NCBI RefSeq assembly: GCF_026262505.1
Contig: NC_067203.1
Coordinates: 62,001-126,000, forward strand
Origin: Trichomonas vaginalis G3
Lineage: Eukaryota; Parabasalia; Trichomonadida; Trichomonadidae
Length of the DNA: 64,000 nucleotides
Reading direction: 5' to 3'
This document shows, in pieces, positions 51,658 to 61,859 of this stretch. The notes under the pieces are model-generated. The model searched no databases and was not told where the DNA came from. It saw nothing but the letters and a program-made list of their open reading frames with translations. The translations under genes and the position numbers were made by a program. Position 1 is the stretch's first letter; each line of letters starts with the position of its first letter.

Positions 51658-52506
51658 TCAGCACTTTTCCGTAGTTATATATGAAAGACAATTCGAGATA
51701 AAAGTCATAGTACAATGGAATAATATATTGCACACCATTTGTTGTGAACCAAACTTGAAAGTCAGAGAAACTGTTACTAGGTGGTTCGTAGAATTTAGAA
51801 GCAAAGTCATAAAGTCCTTACCAATACATAGAAAACTATTGTTGCTTGAACTGAAACTTGCATGACACATAACATTTTGAGGGTCAAACACGTTTCTATA
51901 AACTGTCAAATCTGCTGGTGGAAGTATAAATTTAAATGGACCATCTGGTGGTAATGGTTCGTTCTGGTTTAGTAACCGAAGAAATTGTGCCCAAGAACGT
52001 TTGTCTACTTTCCAAAATAAAAACTCTGTATCTCTTGGAGGGTTAATTTCAATCTTTTGAAATGAAACGGTGGAGTTCATCTTGTCATATTCTAGTTTCA
52101 GATAGTATGTTCCATTTAGTAAAGAGTCGTATTTTTCTTGAAATTCCCAATAATATTTGTTCATTTGAGTTTGAAAGTCATTTAGAGTTTTCTCAAGACT
52201 TTCGTCTGAACGAACTGTAAAGATTCTCATTTCGTCAAATTTGTCTATTAGACCATCAGAACCTTTATACTGCCCATGAAAATATACTGCGAACATAAAT
52301 GCGTTAGTTCTATTTGAAAACAAAACTCTTCTAAATCCTATTGCCTTTGCATCTGAAGGACTTTGAAGCCAACGAATTGGATAGTCAAACCTGTATGCTC
52401 GGGATGAAATTTCTTCATCTGAAATAGTCCTACCAGCATTTGTAAAGATATAGTCTAACGGTTTTGTATCTGCTACTTTTGTTCTTTGTTTTTCAACCTG
52501 AAGCAT
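51658..52506 (-). CDS. RFDYP-family protein in the cargo region of B
   Basis: 282 residues, starting MLQVEKQRTKVADTKPLDYI and carrying AYRFDYPIRWLQSPSDAKAI, which matches the protein family at 20280 and 58867. This copy sits in the cargo region next to the polymerase and is absent from A. The last part differs from its relatives, so it may not be whole. Virion role is a guess. Confidence 0.55.
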   Translation of the reverse strand: MLQVEKQRTKVADTKPLDYIFTNAGRTISDEEISSRAYRFDYPIRWLQSPSDAKAIGFRRVLFSNRTNAFMFAVYFHGQYKGSDGLIDKFDEMRIFTVRSDESLEKTLNDFQTQMNKYYWEFQEKYDSLLNGTYYLKLEYDKMNSTVSFQKIEINPPRDTEFLFWKVDKRSWAQFLRLLNQNEPLPPDGPFKFILPPADLTVYRNVFDPQNVMCHASFSSSNNSFLCIGKDFMTLLLNSTNHLVTVSLTFKFGSQQMVCNILFHCTMTFISNCLSYITTEKC

Positions 52507-52659
52507 TTAATATATGTAAAAATATATTGTTTTAAAATGGTATGCCATTTCATATTTCTCATCTAACAAACAAGTTTCCCAACGGTCTTCTCCAACAAAC
52601 TCAGCGTACATTTCAAATAAAATAAAAAAATGTCACTTTTTTAAAATAAATTTTTTATT

Positions 52660-54800
52660 TCATGCAATGTTTTATTTCTGTGCCGTCTTCAAGTATGCCC
52701 CAATATTTCCTTTTCGATATTACATGAACTTCTGAAAAAACCTTATCTAGCTTAAAACAGCCCATCTTTTCACCGACTAAACCCATTTCAATGAGTTTGT
52801 TGTATCCTTCTTCGTTCGTCATGAGTGCGTCAATGTTCTCATAGTAAACCACACTTTCGATTTGACTTCGGAGAAGAATTTGTTGTATTGTCAAGGACTG
52901 CCTTTGCGAACTGAGGGTAAGACCAATGTTCGACAATAGGTTTTAATGTGGTTACTAAGCCACTTTGACCTTGAGTGAATTCGTACTTCAAAACAAAAGG
53001 AGAAAACCTTTCAACAAAGTTGTCGACCTTCTCATAATGTTTACTCTTCATCTCTTGAGGTTTCTTAATGGAATATCCCCATGTCGAATTCATAAGCAAT
53101 TTGAGTGTCATTGCAAGTTTGGGGTTTGAAGCTTTCCTAATATCATACAGTTGTTGTATGACTTTTCCAACTGTATAGTTCCTTCCCGGGAACTCACCAT
53201 CTGTTTGGAATTCCAGTCGGAATATATTGGACAAACCTCATGTATGCAGCGTTAAGGTCGACATAGTATATCTTTTGTTTGAGTCGAACTTGTCGCAACC
53301 AATTGGTCCAGTTTGTGGAAATTCAAGTGAGTCTCTTATCTTCTGAGAAACTTCTCCTGTTATCTCATAAACATCGTCGAAGCAACCTGTTTCATATAAA
53401 ACCTTCTGACCTAACTCAGATGCTCTCCAATACAATTTGACGTCAATTGGATGTCTCAATGGAAGTTTGTTTATAGCATCTTGAAGTTCTTGCAACCTCA
53501 TTGGAAGTTCTTCTGGTTCAGGTTGGTATCCGAACAATCCAACTCCTTGTGGAACTGTGTACTTCTTTTGTACTAGAACTTTGTCTGGAACAACTTTTGG
53601 TCTTGCTAACAATGAAAAGTTTGTTTCGTCTTTTGGTACAAAACTTTCTGTAAGCTTGTCATCTGGAATTGGTTCCAACAAACCTTTCTCGAAAAGAATG
53701 TTTACAGCTCTGACAATGTTGCACTTGCCTTTTCCGAACAATGGGTTTGTAAGACTTTCGTTCAACATGAAGTGGTTGTGGACAATTACAATCTTCAACC
53801 ATGGTAAATTGAACTCAACAACATAGTCGTCATGTGAAGAACCTTTAGCTGTAGGTATGTTGACTCGGATATTGACATTTGCCAACGGTGCAATTTTTGC
53901 CAATTGACCTCTGAGAATGTACCTTGTCTTCACACATGACTCAAGATACTTCATCTTCTCATCTGTAACAAGACCAGAGTTCCTGAGACATGTAAGAATG
54001 CAAGGTTCATTGACAATTGTTTCAATTGAATTGTAAATTCCATACCTTGTCAAGTCAATGTCAGACTTATTTATGAAGGGAAGTATCCAGCATGTTGTCT
54101 GACTGCTTGAGGGTTAGGTTGGTACCATTCGAACTTGACACTTGCAATTCCTTCAATTGCATTCAAAATGTCTGAGTCGGAGTCAACCATTTGTTCTCTC
54201 TTTGTAGTCTTGAAAGCGTCAAGAAGTTTTGCGGCTGTTTGTTCATTGCCATGTGCATAGTAAATGTGACCATCCAAATCTGTTATGGTCAATCTGAGAT
54301 TGTGTCCTTTCTTATTTCCGTCTTGAATTGCAGCAAGTACTCCCATGAAGCCTTCTTTGTTCTTTCCTTCGTCAAAGTTTACTGTAAAGGTTCGACCAGA
54401 TGTAATTTGACTTCTAACTTCACGATACTTTTCATATGCATATCTTGTTCTTTCCATGGGAGCATGTGTCTTCACCTTTTCCTTTTTTCCTTCTCAAAGG
54501 ATGCAATTGTTCGTCATGTTTCCAGTAGAATCTGGCAAAGCCGTCGTGTCCTTCAACTTGAGGTTCACTAACATCGAAAGGCATGTCCATAAGACGTTCT
54601 TCTTCTAACCTCTCTAGTCTGTTTGGATAATTGGCACGTGCTGTTTCCAAATCCATTTCGTAGCGAAGACCAGACAATTTGTCATAGACTTTTATGGGTC
54701 TTCCCTTCCTATATTTAAACTTCTTCGAAACTCTCCAACCATATCTTTGTAACTCTGCTTTTATTCTAGCAGACTTTCTATCCATTCTATATGGGGGCAT
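52660..54800 (-). pseudogene. Protein-primed family B DNA polymerase, copy B
   Basis: N-terminal basic region (MPPYRMDRKSARIKAELQRY), an exonuclease-like middle, and polymerase motifs: B-like LKLLMNSTWGY (about 53110) and C-like YYENIDALMT (about 52835). Protein-primed PolB is a hallmark of Polintons and copies the element from its ends. The upstream A/T run is nearly that of the helicase gene. It looks broken in a few places. Confidence 0.85.
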
Positions 54801-54830
54801 TTTTATAAAAATAAAAAAATATTTTTTTCT

Positions 54831-55415
54831 TTACTTTACATAACCGCCTGCTGCCATAAGTCTTTGACGCCAACCCATACCAGCTAATGAAGGTTGACTT
54901 GGTTTAGTTTGGAAACTAAACTTTGGTTTTGGTTTATCTTCAGTTTTTGGTTTTTCTTCTTCTATCGGTTTTTCGTCACTTTTTGGTTCCTCTGACTTTA
55001 CTTCACTTGCAGGAACAGTTGTGTCGTCAACATCTTCATAAATATCATATGCCATTTGTTTTTGTTTTCCTTTCAACTTTTTGTGTTTGTTGTAAAGTTT
55101 AGAATATTTCGACTCTAAGTCAATGAGATGTTCTATAATGAACTGTTGGTCAGTGAAGTAAACTTTTCCATCTGTTGTCTCGAAAGCTCCTTCAGACTTC
55201 AATATTTTATTTGTGAGAGTCTGTTTCTTTTTTGAGATACTAGCCGTTCCATTTTTATGAAAAGTGACTTTGTAGTTAGGGTTTGTATTTCCAGATCTGG
55301 CACTTTCTATTATTGAATTTTTCTCTTCATCTGTAAGTTCTTTGACAGGTTTTGACAATGGTTCTGAACTTTTTGTTTGTGGTGTCAAATCTACCGTTTC
55401 AACTTCTTCGGTCAT
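54831..55415 (-). CDS. Acidic Lys/Glu-rich virion-like protein, 194 residues
   Basis: Whole. Charged N-terminus, a small folded part (TFHKNGTASISKKKQTLTNK), a coiled coil (about residues 85-120), a Pro/Glu/Lys tail and a final GMGWRQRLMAAGGYVK. The last motif resembles a processing or capsid-binding tail, which is a guess. Upstream is TTTACTGAGATGAAATG. Confidence 0.55.
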   Translation of the reverse strand: MTEEVETVDLTPQTKSSEPLSKPVKELTDEEKNSIIESARSGNTNPNYKVTFHKNGTASISKKKQTLTNKILKSEGAFETTDGKVYFTDQQFIIEHLIDLESKYSKLYNKHKKLKGKQKQMAYDIYEDVDDTTVPASEVKSEEPKSDEKPIEEEKPKTEDKPKPKFSFQTKPSQPSLAGMGWRQRLMAAGGYVK

Positions 55416-55434
55416 TTCATCTCAGTAAAAAATT

Positions 55435-55587
55435 TTAGTTTGGTTTGTTTTCAACTGGTTGTTGTTGTTTTTTAAGTCGGTCTAAAACTTCCTGAGGTAT
55501 AGGAAGAACTTGACAAACACGTGGTGTAACTGCTGGAAGCCGACAAATCCATCTTGAACTTATTTGTCTCAATGCTGCATTGTTCAT
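55435..55587 (-). CDS. Very small protein, 50 residues
   Basis: MNNAALRQISSRWICRLPAV start, a Pro-containing middle (VLPIPQEVLDRLKKQ) and a polar end. Preceded by TTATTGAGATGAAATG, the same upstream type as the gene at 55415, 19 bases before that gene's stop side. Too short for a family call; conservation of its context in copy A supports it. Confidence 0.4.
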   Translation of the reverse strand: MNNAALRQISSRWICRLPAVTPRVCQVLPIPQEVLDRLKKQQQPVENKPN

Positions 55588-55606
55588 TTCATCTCAATAA
55601 AAAACT

Positions 55607-56008
55607 TTACATTCCCCACGTTTGAGGCGGTTGAGGTTGGTTATTGTTTACCCACTGTTGTGCATGGTTATATCCTCTGTTAAAGAATCTTTCACCTTGG
55701 TCCATATAGTGTCCTGCTTGGTTATAGTAGTCATTTGCTTTGTTATAATAGTTTCCTGCTTGTCTTCCTACATTGTCCATCCATCCTTGAACTTTTCCTC
55801 TTGTTTCAGGATTTGGAATAAGATTTGTTGCATCTCGTGCTACATCCCAACCTTTCTGTACAGTTTGTATAATAGGTTGTGCTTTCTCTTTAAGTATACC
55901 TAATGTACTCAAAATCTTCCTTCCAACTCCAAATACACCTCTGGCTATTGTTCCCACTGCGGGCAAAAATCTGGATGCAACTCCTGCTAATGCGCCAAAT
56001 AAACCCAT
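55607..56008 (-). CDS. pVI-like minor virion protein, 133 residues
   Basis: Whole. Amphipathic Gly-rich N-terminus (MGLFGALAGVASRFLPAVGT) typical of membrane-lytic minor capsid proteins, then helix and an Asn/Tyr/Gln-rich tail (YYNKANDYYNQAGHYMDQGE). Divergent from the integrase with 17 bases between starts; the small palindrome CCCATTTCTTATGGG covers its start codon. Confidence 0.6.
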   Translation of the reverse strand: MGLFGALAGVASRFLPAVGTIARGVFGVGRKILSTLGILKEKAQPIIQTVQKGWDVARDATNLIPNPETRGKVQGWMDNVGRQAGNYYNKANDYYNQAGHYMDQGERFFNRGYNHAQQWVNNNQPQPPQTWGM

Positions 56009-56025
56009 TTCTTATGGGTTAAAAA

Positions 56026-56985
56026 ATGACGAATCCAAACAAGGACCCCTATGTTTCTAAAGCGACAAAGAAAGCACTCATGATAAAAATCTTTAGTTCA
56101 ACACCAAATGCTTGGTTTATGGATATCTTGGAAAACATTCCGAGAGTTAGAACAGATGGACCACCATACTGGTTAATATTTGTTGGTCAAAACACAAGAT
56201 ACTGTGAAGCCATACCATTATGGTCCAAAAATATTTTAGATGTGAAAACTGCTTTGACAATATTCGTTGACAAATACCATCCAACAAAACTGACATCTGA
56301 CTGTGAAAGTTCTTTCAAATCAGATGATGTAAAAAACTATCTGCGTTCAAAAAATGTAAACCAATATTTCATTGTCGACCAAAACCATTCTGCTCTTGGT
56401 GTCATTGACGGATGTATAAAAATGTTAAGAGACTTAAACCAACCACAAGGTGGTGAAGCAAATGAAATGTCATATGACGACAAATATAGACACTTCTCCA
56501 TGGCAAAGATGAGACAAGTTTTAAATATTTACAATAACCGTAAACAAAAAGGTTTGGGAAACCACTCCCCCGAAGAAATGAAAAACAACCCTGACTTAGA
56601 GAAAGACTATATATTTAATAATTTAGTCAAAAGAGACAAACAAGAAAGAATGCCGGGCTTCAAACTTCAGAAAGGTGACAAAGTAAAAATAGAAATACCT
56701 AAACGCGACCCATATGAAAATACTATTGACTATGACAACAATGGGAACCCGACAGGTACTCACATTCGTGTTCGTAAAAATAGAAGAAAGTATACAAGAG
56801 AATATTATGAAGTTTTAGGCAAACATGGCAAAATGTACAGACTGCAAGCAGAAGATAAAACTACTATTGTCAGACCTCGTTTCAAACTTGTCAAAGTTCA
56901 AGGTGGTATACTTTCAAAGACAGTTCCTAACAAATATAAGACAACTCCTGACGAATATGCTAAAGAAGTTGAAAATGACGACTAA
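56026..56985 (+). CDS. Retroviral-type (rve) integrase
   Basis: 319 residues, whole frame. RNase H-like core with an acidic residue in AWFMDILEN (about 32), another in LTSDCESSF (about 91) and the region QNHSALGVIDG (about 121-131) where the third acidic residue is expected. A C-terminal SH3- or chromo-like part (about 205-300, KLQKGDKVKIEIPKR and RKYTREYYEVLG) should bind DNA or chromatin. It catalyses insertion at staggered sites; Polintons typically make 5-6 bp target duplications. Confidence 0.85.
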   Translation: MTNPNKDPYVSKATKKALMIKIFSSTPNAWFMDILENIPRVRTDGPPYWLIFVGQNTRYCEAIPLWSKNILDVKTALTIFVDKYHPTKLTSDCESSFKSDDVKNYLRSKNVNQYFIVDQNHSALGVIDGCIKMLRDLNQPQGGEANEMSYDDKYRHFSMAKMRQVLNIYNNRKQKGLGNHSPEEMKNNPDLEKDYIFNNLVKRDKQERMPGFKLQKGDKVKIEIPKRDPYENTIDYDNNGNPTGTHIRVRKNRRKYTREYYEVLGKHGKMYRLQAEDKTTIVRPRFKLVKVQGGILSKTVPNKYKTTPDEYAKEVENDD

Positions 56986-58850
56986 GCAATTCTATACCAT
57001 GCGTAAACTGTCATGTAAGGTGGCATGTATTCTTTACTTTGTCCCGTTGTTTGTGTATATCCTGAAACGAAATGTGTATGGTTTCCTTCTCCCTGAGTGT
57101 CACTCCAGTAACAATTTATAGCAAACTTAACGTCGTCTTTAACATCATATCCTTTACCTTTTGTCATTCCTGACCAATCCCAATATCTATGCTTATGCCA
57201 ACCTGCTTGAGATGTACTTAAATCTATGTAGTGACTGTGTGCAGGTAAATTTTCACCTGAAATCGTTTTACTTCCACCTGTTTCCTTTGAAGAGTTTGCA
57301 CAATACAAAAACCTGTCGACTATTTGTTCCCATGCACCAACACCAAACATTACTTGAGGACCTCTTGCTTCCATAGATGTATAAATAGAACCTACTGGGT
57401 TCATTAAATCAAACATATGAGATATTATAGGATTGTCTCTTTTGAACTTAAAATATAGTGCAACTATTTCAGGTTTCTTCTGGTTTGTGTCAGAATATTT
57501 TTTATAATATAATCTTATGTTTTCAGGGTAGGTAAAGTCTTGACTATAATATTTATTTCTGTCATCTGTATAATAATATACTATTCTCGTTTTTTCTATT
57601 GCATTATATCTTTTATATCTATAATAATCTAAATATAATGTTAGCTTTTGTTCATCTACATGTGGTGTTCTGTCGTCATCTCCATAGTCATAATAATGTG
57701 GTGCTGGAGCTGGGTCAGGCAATGTCATATCTGCCATTTCATAAACTCTTAAATATTTCTTTTGTTCGTCTCCATATAAGTTTAAGTAGCAGTTGTTGTC
57801 TAATGGAACTTTAACTTGTGTACCATCATTCTTTTTATAGCTTACATACATTTCATTGTTATTTTTCGGAATGAGTTTATACCGTGTACCATTTTCTAAG
57901 GACTGTACCAACTGCCATCTAAAATATTTATTTTCTTCATTGACAGAAAAGTCACCAACAATAGTTTCAATATTTTTTGTTCCTATCAAACTTTGGTATA
58001 TTTCATTGACATATGTTTTATCTGCTTTCTTTTCAAGGCTAACGTTTAAGTCTGTTATTTCAGAAGATGTATGTGTATGTCCAACGTCACTTTTCCTGTT
58101 TAAGGTTTCTTGTAAGTTTGTAATATTTGCAATGGTATGTGTATGTCCAACGTCACTTTTCCTGTTTAAGGTTTCTTGTAAGTTTGTAATATTTGCAATG
58201 GTATGTGTATGTCCAACGTCACTTTTCCTGTTTAAGGTTTCTTGTAAGTTTGTAATATTTGCAATGGTATGTGTATGTCCAACGTCACTTTTCCTGTTTA
58301 AGGTTTCTTGTAAGTTTGTAATATCAGATATAGAATGTGTATGAGTCTTATTTGCTTTTGTCTCTAATGTTTCCTTAAGACTTGGTATTTGGTTAATATA
58401 ATGTATATGAGTCTTTTTAGAATATTCGTTTTCAGCTCTTGCACTTCACTTGACATTTTATTGTCAACATATGTTTTGTCTGCTAGTTCAGGATGAGTAT
58501 GTTCTTTTGTTGCATAAGCATTGTTAGCTCTTTCTTCTTCTTTGCTATTGCATCGTCTACATATTCTTTGTCAGCTTTGTTGTCAACATCTGCTTTCAAA
58601 AGAAGTTCATTTATAGGTTTCTCGTTTAAAGTTCCTTTTGTTGGATTTATACAGACAGTATGGTTCTTATTGTCTTGAAACAGAAACTCATCTGTCATTG
58701 GGTTTATTGTCAGTTTTAAGTCACCCCCTTTCAATGACTCAGATATCTTAGAATAGTTTGAAAAGTTTGTGTGTTCTTATTTAGAGCTTGCATAATGAGG
58801 TGTCGTTGTGTTGTATTTCTCTCATAGACGCTGTTTCATTTGACATTTTT
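56982..58850 (-). pseudogene. Phage-like fibre protein, copy B
   Basis: N-terminal section like that in copy A, a run of SDVGHTHTIANITNLQETLN repeats (about 58070-58330), a long section specific to B (about 57400-57990), and a tail-collar head with NPVGSIYTSMEARGPQVMFG and GGSKTISGENLPAHSHY, ending in a conserved Tyr-rich PPYMTVYAWYRIA. Such proteins form trimeric receptor-binding fibres in phages. It looks broken. Confidence 0.7.
58065..58330 (-). repeat. 66-bp tandem repeats inside the fibre gene
   Basis: Four near-identical 66-bp (22-codon) units containing GTCCAACGTCACTTTTCCTG. Copy A has essentially one such unit and instead has a different 102-bp repeat. Unit lengths are multiples of three. 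Confidence 0.88.
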
Positions 58851-58866
58851 TATTATAGATAAAATA

Positions 58867-59712
58867 TGCTTCCAATAGAAAAAGAAAATCTAGAGTTGCT
58901 ACAACTAAACCATTAGATGAACTTTTTACTAATGTCGGTCAAAAGTTTGAGACAGATACCGTAAAGCATGAAGGCTATCGTTTTGACTACCCATTAAGAT
59001 GGTTAAGAGACCCATCTGTCACAAAAGCTATTGGCTTTCGTAGAATGAAGTTCATTTCAGAAGCCATACATGGTTTCCCATTTACGGCGGTTTTGAAGTT
59101 CGATACTATAACAAAGAAAAACGTATGTATGAGAAATTTGAACAAGGAAAACTTTTACAAGTTAATTTGCTTATAAACTTAGAAACAACTCTTCAAGCTT
59201 TTCAAGAAAAAATAAACGATATCTATATTGAATATGCAAACCAGTATAACATTTGACGAAGGAGAATACCATCTCGATATTATTTATGACAGGAAAATGC
59301 ACTGTTAAAATCAAATAAAATAGAAGACCTTGGAGAAAACGTTTATATTTCTACAAAATATAACAACTTGGCATGGTATAGATTTATGAGGATGTTAAAT
59401 CAGCCTGCAGCATATCCAGTACACCCGGACTATTATGAAGTCGAAAACCCTAATGAACATATGAAAATATTTTCGACCAAAGATGCTATTATTGTTCATG
59501 CTTCATTTTCTGGCGCCCAAAACTCTTTTTCTATGCTTGGCAAATGACTTTTACGAAAAACCTACAAAGTTATACGAACCACCAAGTGGAAGTAATTTCA
59601 GACTTTCAAGTATGGTTTACTACAGATGGAAGAAAAAAGAATAATTCCATTATACCATGTGTTTTACTTAGAACTTAGTTTCATATACAACTACTATCGA
59701 ACGGTAAAATAT
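58867..59712 (+). pseudogene. RFDYP-family protein beside the fibre gene, copy B
   Basis: Carries HEGYRFDYPLRWLRDP and AIGFRRMKF; counterpart of 20280-21122 and relative of 51658-52506. It looks broken in several places. Confidence 0.55.
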
Positions 59713-59718
59713 AATTTT

Positions 59719-59967
59719 TTAATACGGTTGAGGTGTTGGATTTGGTTGCCAACTAGACTGTGGTGCAGGTTCAGGCTGTTGTATAAACAGGAGCTTGCTC
59801 TTCTGGTTCAGGGTCTTTAGGTATAATACCAACAAACTGACTACTCTTTTATTTACCAATATTTTTGACATCCGTTCCAAATTCCTTTTCCGACAGATTT
59901 TATTCCATTCCATATACCTCTTTCCAACTCTTCTGAAGAAGTTTCCAATACTACTGAAGAAACCCAT
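59719..59967 (-). pseudogene. Second pVI-like small protein, copy B
   Basis: Starts MGFFSSIGNFFRRVGKRYME and ends in the Pro/Gln tail PAPQSSWQPNPTPQPY. Counterpart of 21130-21372. It looks degraded in the middle. Confidence 0.5.
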
Positions 59968-59993
59968 TTTACTATATGTAAAAATCTAATGTC

Positions 59994-60352
59994 CGCCTAG
60001 TCTCTTACGTTTCCTGTTGAGTTCCATAGCATTCTTTACTGAAAGCTCATACATTCTGTTTCTCCTCTGGTAGAAAACATATTCTGGGTCAACTCCTGTG
60101 TTCGCGTCATCTGCATAAAGTTGTTTATATCCCACTTCAGGGTTTGTATAAAAACTCTTTCCATCTCATATTTGCATACCATGGTGGCAAACCTAACGCA
60201 GCGTCATTTGACATGGCAGTTTGCATTTGTACATCTGTTGGCACTTGACCATAGTTTGCCATTGCAGTTTGTATTCTAACTTCATTTGGAATATTCTCTG
60301 GGTTTGGTTGTCCAGGTTGCTGTGCATCGTCGCTAAGTTTCTGTGCGTCCAT
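59994..60352 (-). pseudogene. Conserved small Maverick protein, copy B
   Basis: Counterpart of the whole 119-residue gene at 21390-21749, with the same VRIQTAMANYGQVPTDVQMQ near-repeat. It looks lightly broken. Confidence 0.5.
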
Positions 60353-60363
60353 TTAATATTAGA

Positions 60364-61311
60364 TAAAAATATCTCTTACGAGTACATATACTGAACATTT
60401 GCAGGCATTGGTTTCATCTTTCATATTCTCTATATCTTTCTGCCACGTCAAATAAATAAATGACACAATGGAAAAAACCTAAAACTAACAATCCGATTTC
60501 AAACCACATTTACTTACTAATAAATTTCTTTGTTATGACACTTTCTCCAGTTTATAGGACCTCTCTCATATTCTATCTTGTCATATCTAAACTCATAGTC
60601 GTTTATATCTTCTAGCCATCTCATAACGGTTTCCAAACCACTTTTATCGGATGTAAAGTAAAAGCATGGATGGTTATGTAAAACGTCTAAAGTTTTCTAA
60701 AGAGTCTCTCAAAGTCCAGTCTACTTGGTATTGAAAATCCCATGTGTTATAGAACGGCGGGTCCACTATAAAGAAAACATTTTCCTTGTCTTTATATTTT
60801 TCATACAACTCTGTCCAATGACATCTCACAACTCTATACCCTCAATATATTTTTCTATGTTCTCTTTGAAAACATTTGTATAGTTAAGATATAAAACTTT
60901 TGACATAAGTGTTTCAATGTCATGAACTCTTATAGCACCACTATATAATAGTCTAGCAGATATACTATTCCAGTCTATATATTCTGCTTTTTTCAAAACC
61001 TCTCTCACAATATTTTTCTTATCTAATGGTATACGTTCCATCTTACCTATAGGTATCTTTTCTTTTAACTCTTTCAATATATTGTTTGTGTCTGGAATAT
61101 GTTTGAGACGGTCCATATAGTTGTCGAAGTCATTGCATATAATCTTTGAGTCTGGGAATATTGTATGACATAAATGGGATATATAGAAACTTCCACCGAA
61201 CAAATCTACAAATGTTAGACCATTCGGTAGTTTCTTAAGTTCTCTCAATATAATATCTTTACATCTACTCTTATTTCCAAAGAACGGTAACGGTGGTTTT
61301 GTAAAATTCAT
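60364..61311 (-). pseudogene. Dam-type DNA adenine N6-methyltransferase, copy B
   Basis: PPLPFFGNKSR (motif X), FVDLFGGSFY (motif I) and the DPPF catalytic motif identify a D12-class adenine methyltransferase, as in copy A. N6-methyladenine has been reported in T. vaginalis, so the product could act on element or host DNA. It looks lightly broken. Confidence 0.8.
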
Positions 61312-61463
61312 TTATATATAATAATAAAAATGTTTTTACCCGAAAAGTAACAGAAAAGTGACAAAACATGAAAACATATATAATTTGTGAAAAGCGACAC
61401 AAAAAGTGACATTTTTAAAAGTGACATCATTAATATGATGTAAATAACAACGGTTTTGGTTTT

Positions 61464-61554
61464 GTCACCGGCTGGTCGGCTGGGGTTCGGTCCTCCTCTT
61501 GGGTCTTGGGCAAAATTTCTTAGGGCTAGAAGGGGCGCAGCCCCTGGAAGCCCC
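61464..61554 (-). repeat. Right terminal inverted repeat of copy B
   Basis: Reverse complement of 36757-36847. Read inwards it starts GGGGCTTCCAGGGGCTGCGC and has its own version of the terminal hairpin stem (GGGGC / GCCCC). Confidence 0.9.
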
Positions 61555-61650
61555 ACACACCTGACCTTAATGAAATAAAAAATAAAATTTTTTAAAAAAA
61601 TAAACTTTAAAATAATTTATTTTATCTTTTATAAAAGAAGCTATATATAG

Positions 61651-61773
61651 ATGATGTCAGATATTCCGCGATTAATTAAACATTGTTTAAATCCTGAATG
61701 GAATCAATGGAGTCATAATCAAAGACCTCATAAACGAGTAAAAGAAATTGAAAATAATTATTTTCATGAATAA
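61651..61773 (+). CDS. Very small protein, 40 residues
   Basis: MMSDIPRLIKHCLNPEWNQW start, a basic middle (HNQRPHKRVKEIE). Preceded by a T-rich run and CTATATATAG. It could be a genuine short virion or core peptide; evidence is only the frame and upstream context. Confidence 0.3.
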   Translation: MMSDIPRLIKHCLNPEWNQWSHNQRPHKRVKEIENNYFHE

Positions 61774-61859
61774 AAGATTCACTACCATAATGAAATAAAA
61801 AAATAAAAAAATAAACTTTAAAAATTCATGTCTCAGACTCAACATAGAACTTTAAGAAA

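Larger units (their letters stand above)
36757..61554. mobile_element. Maverick/Polinton copy B, end to end
   Basis: About 24.8 kb between 91-bp terminal inverted repeats. It contains the family's hallmark genes: major capsid, penton-like protein, SF3 helicase, packaging ATPase, protein-primed DNA polymerase, retroviral-type integrase, fibre and adenine methyltransferase. Several (capsid, helicase, ATPase, integrase) look whole, but the element is broken overall in roughly ten to fifteen places. It is young to judge by its closeness to copy A. No clear target-site duplication was found. Confidence 0.92.

Noticed and set aside
36757-61554. Polinton cysteine protease (adenain-like)
   Set aside because: No frame with a convincing His...Asp/Glu...Gln...Cys arrangement was found among the unassigned proteins.
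36750-61560. Target-site duplication for copy B
   Set aside because: Neither boundary choice on the left gives a convincing 5-6 base match with the right flank.
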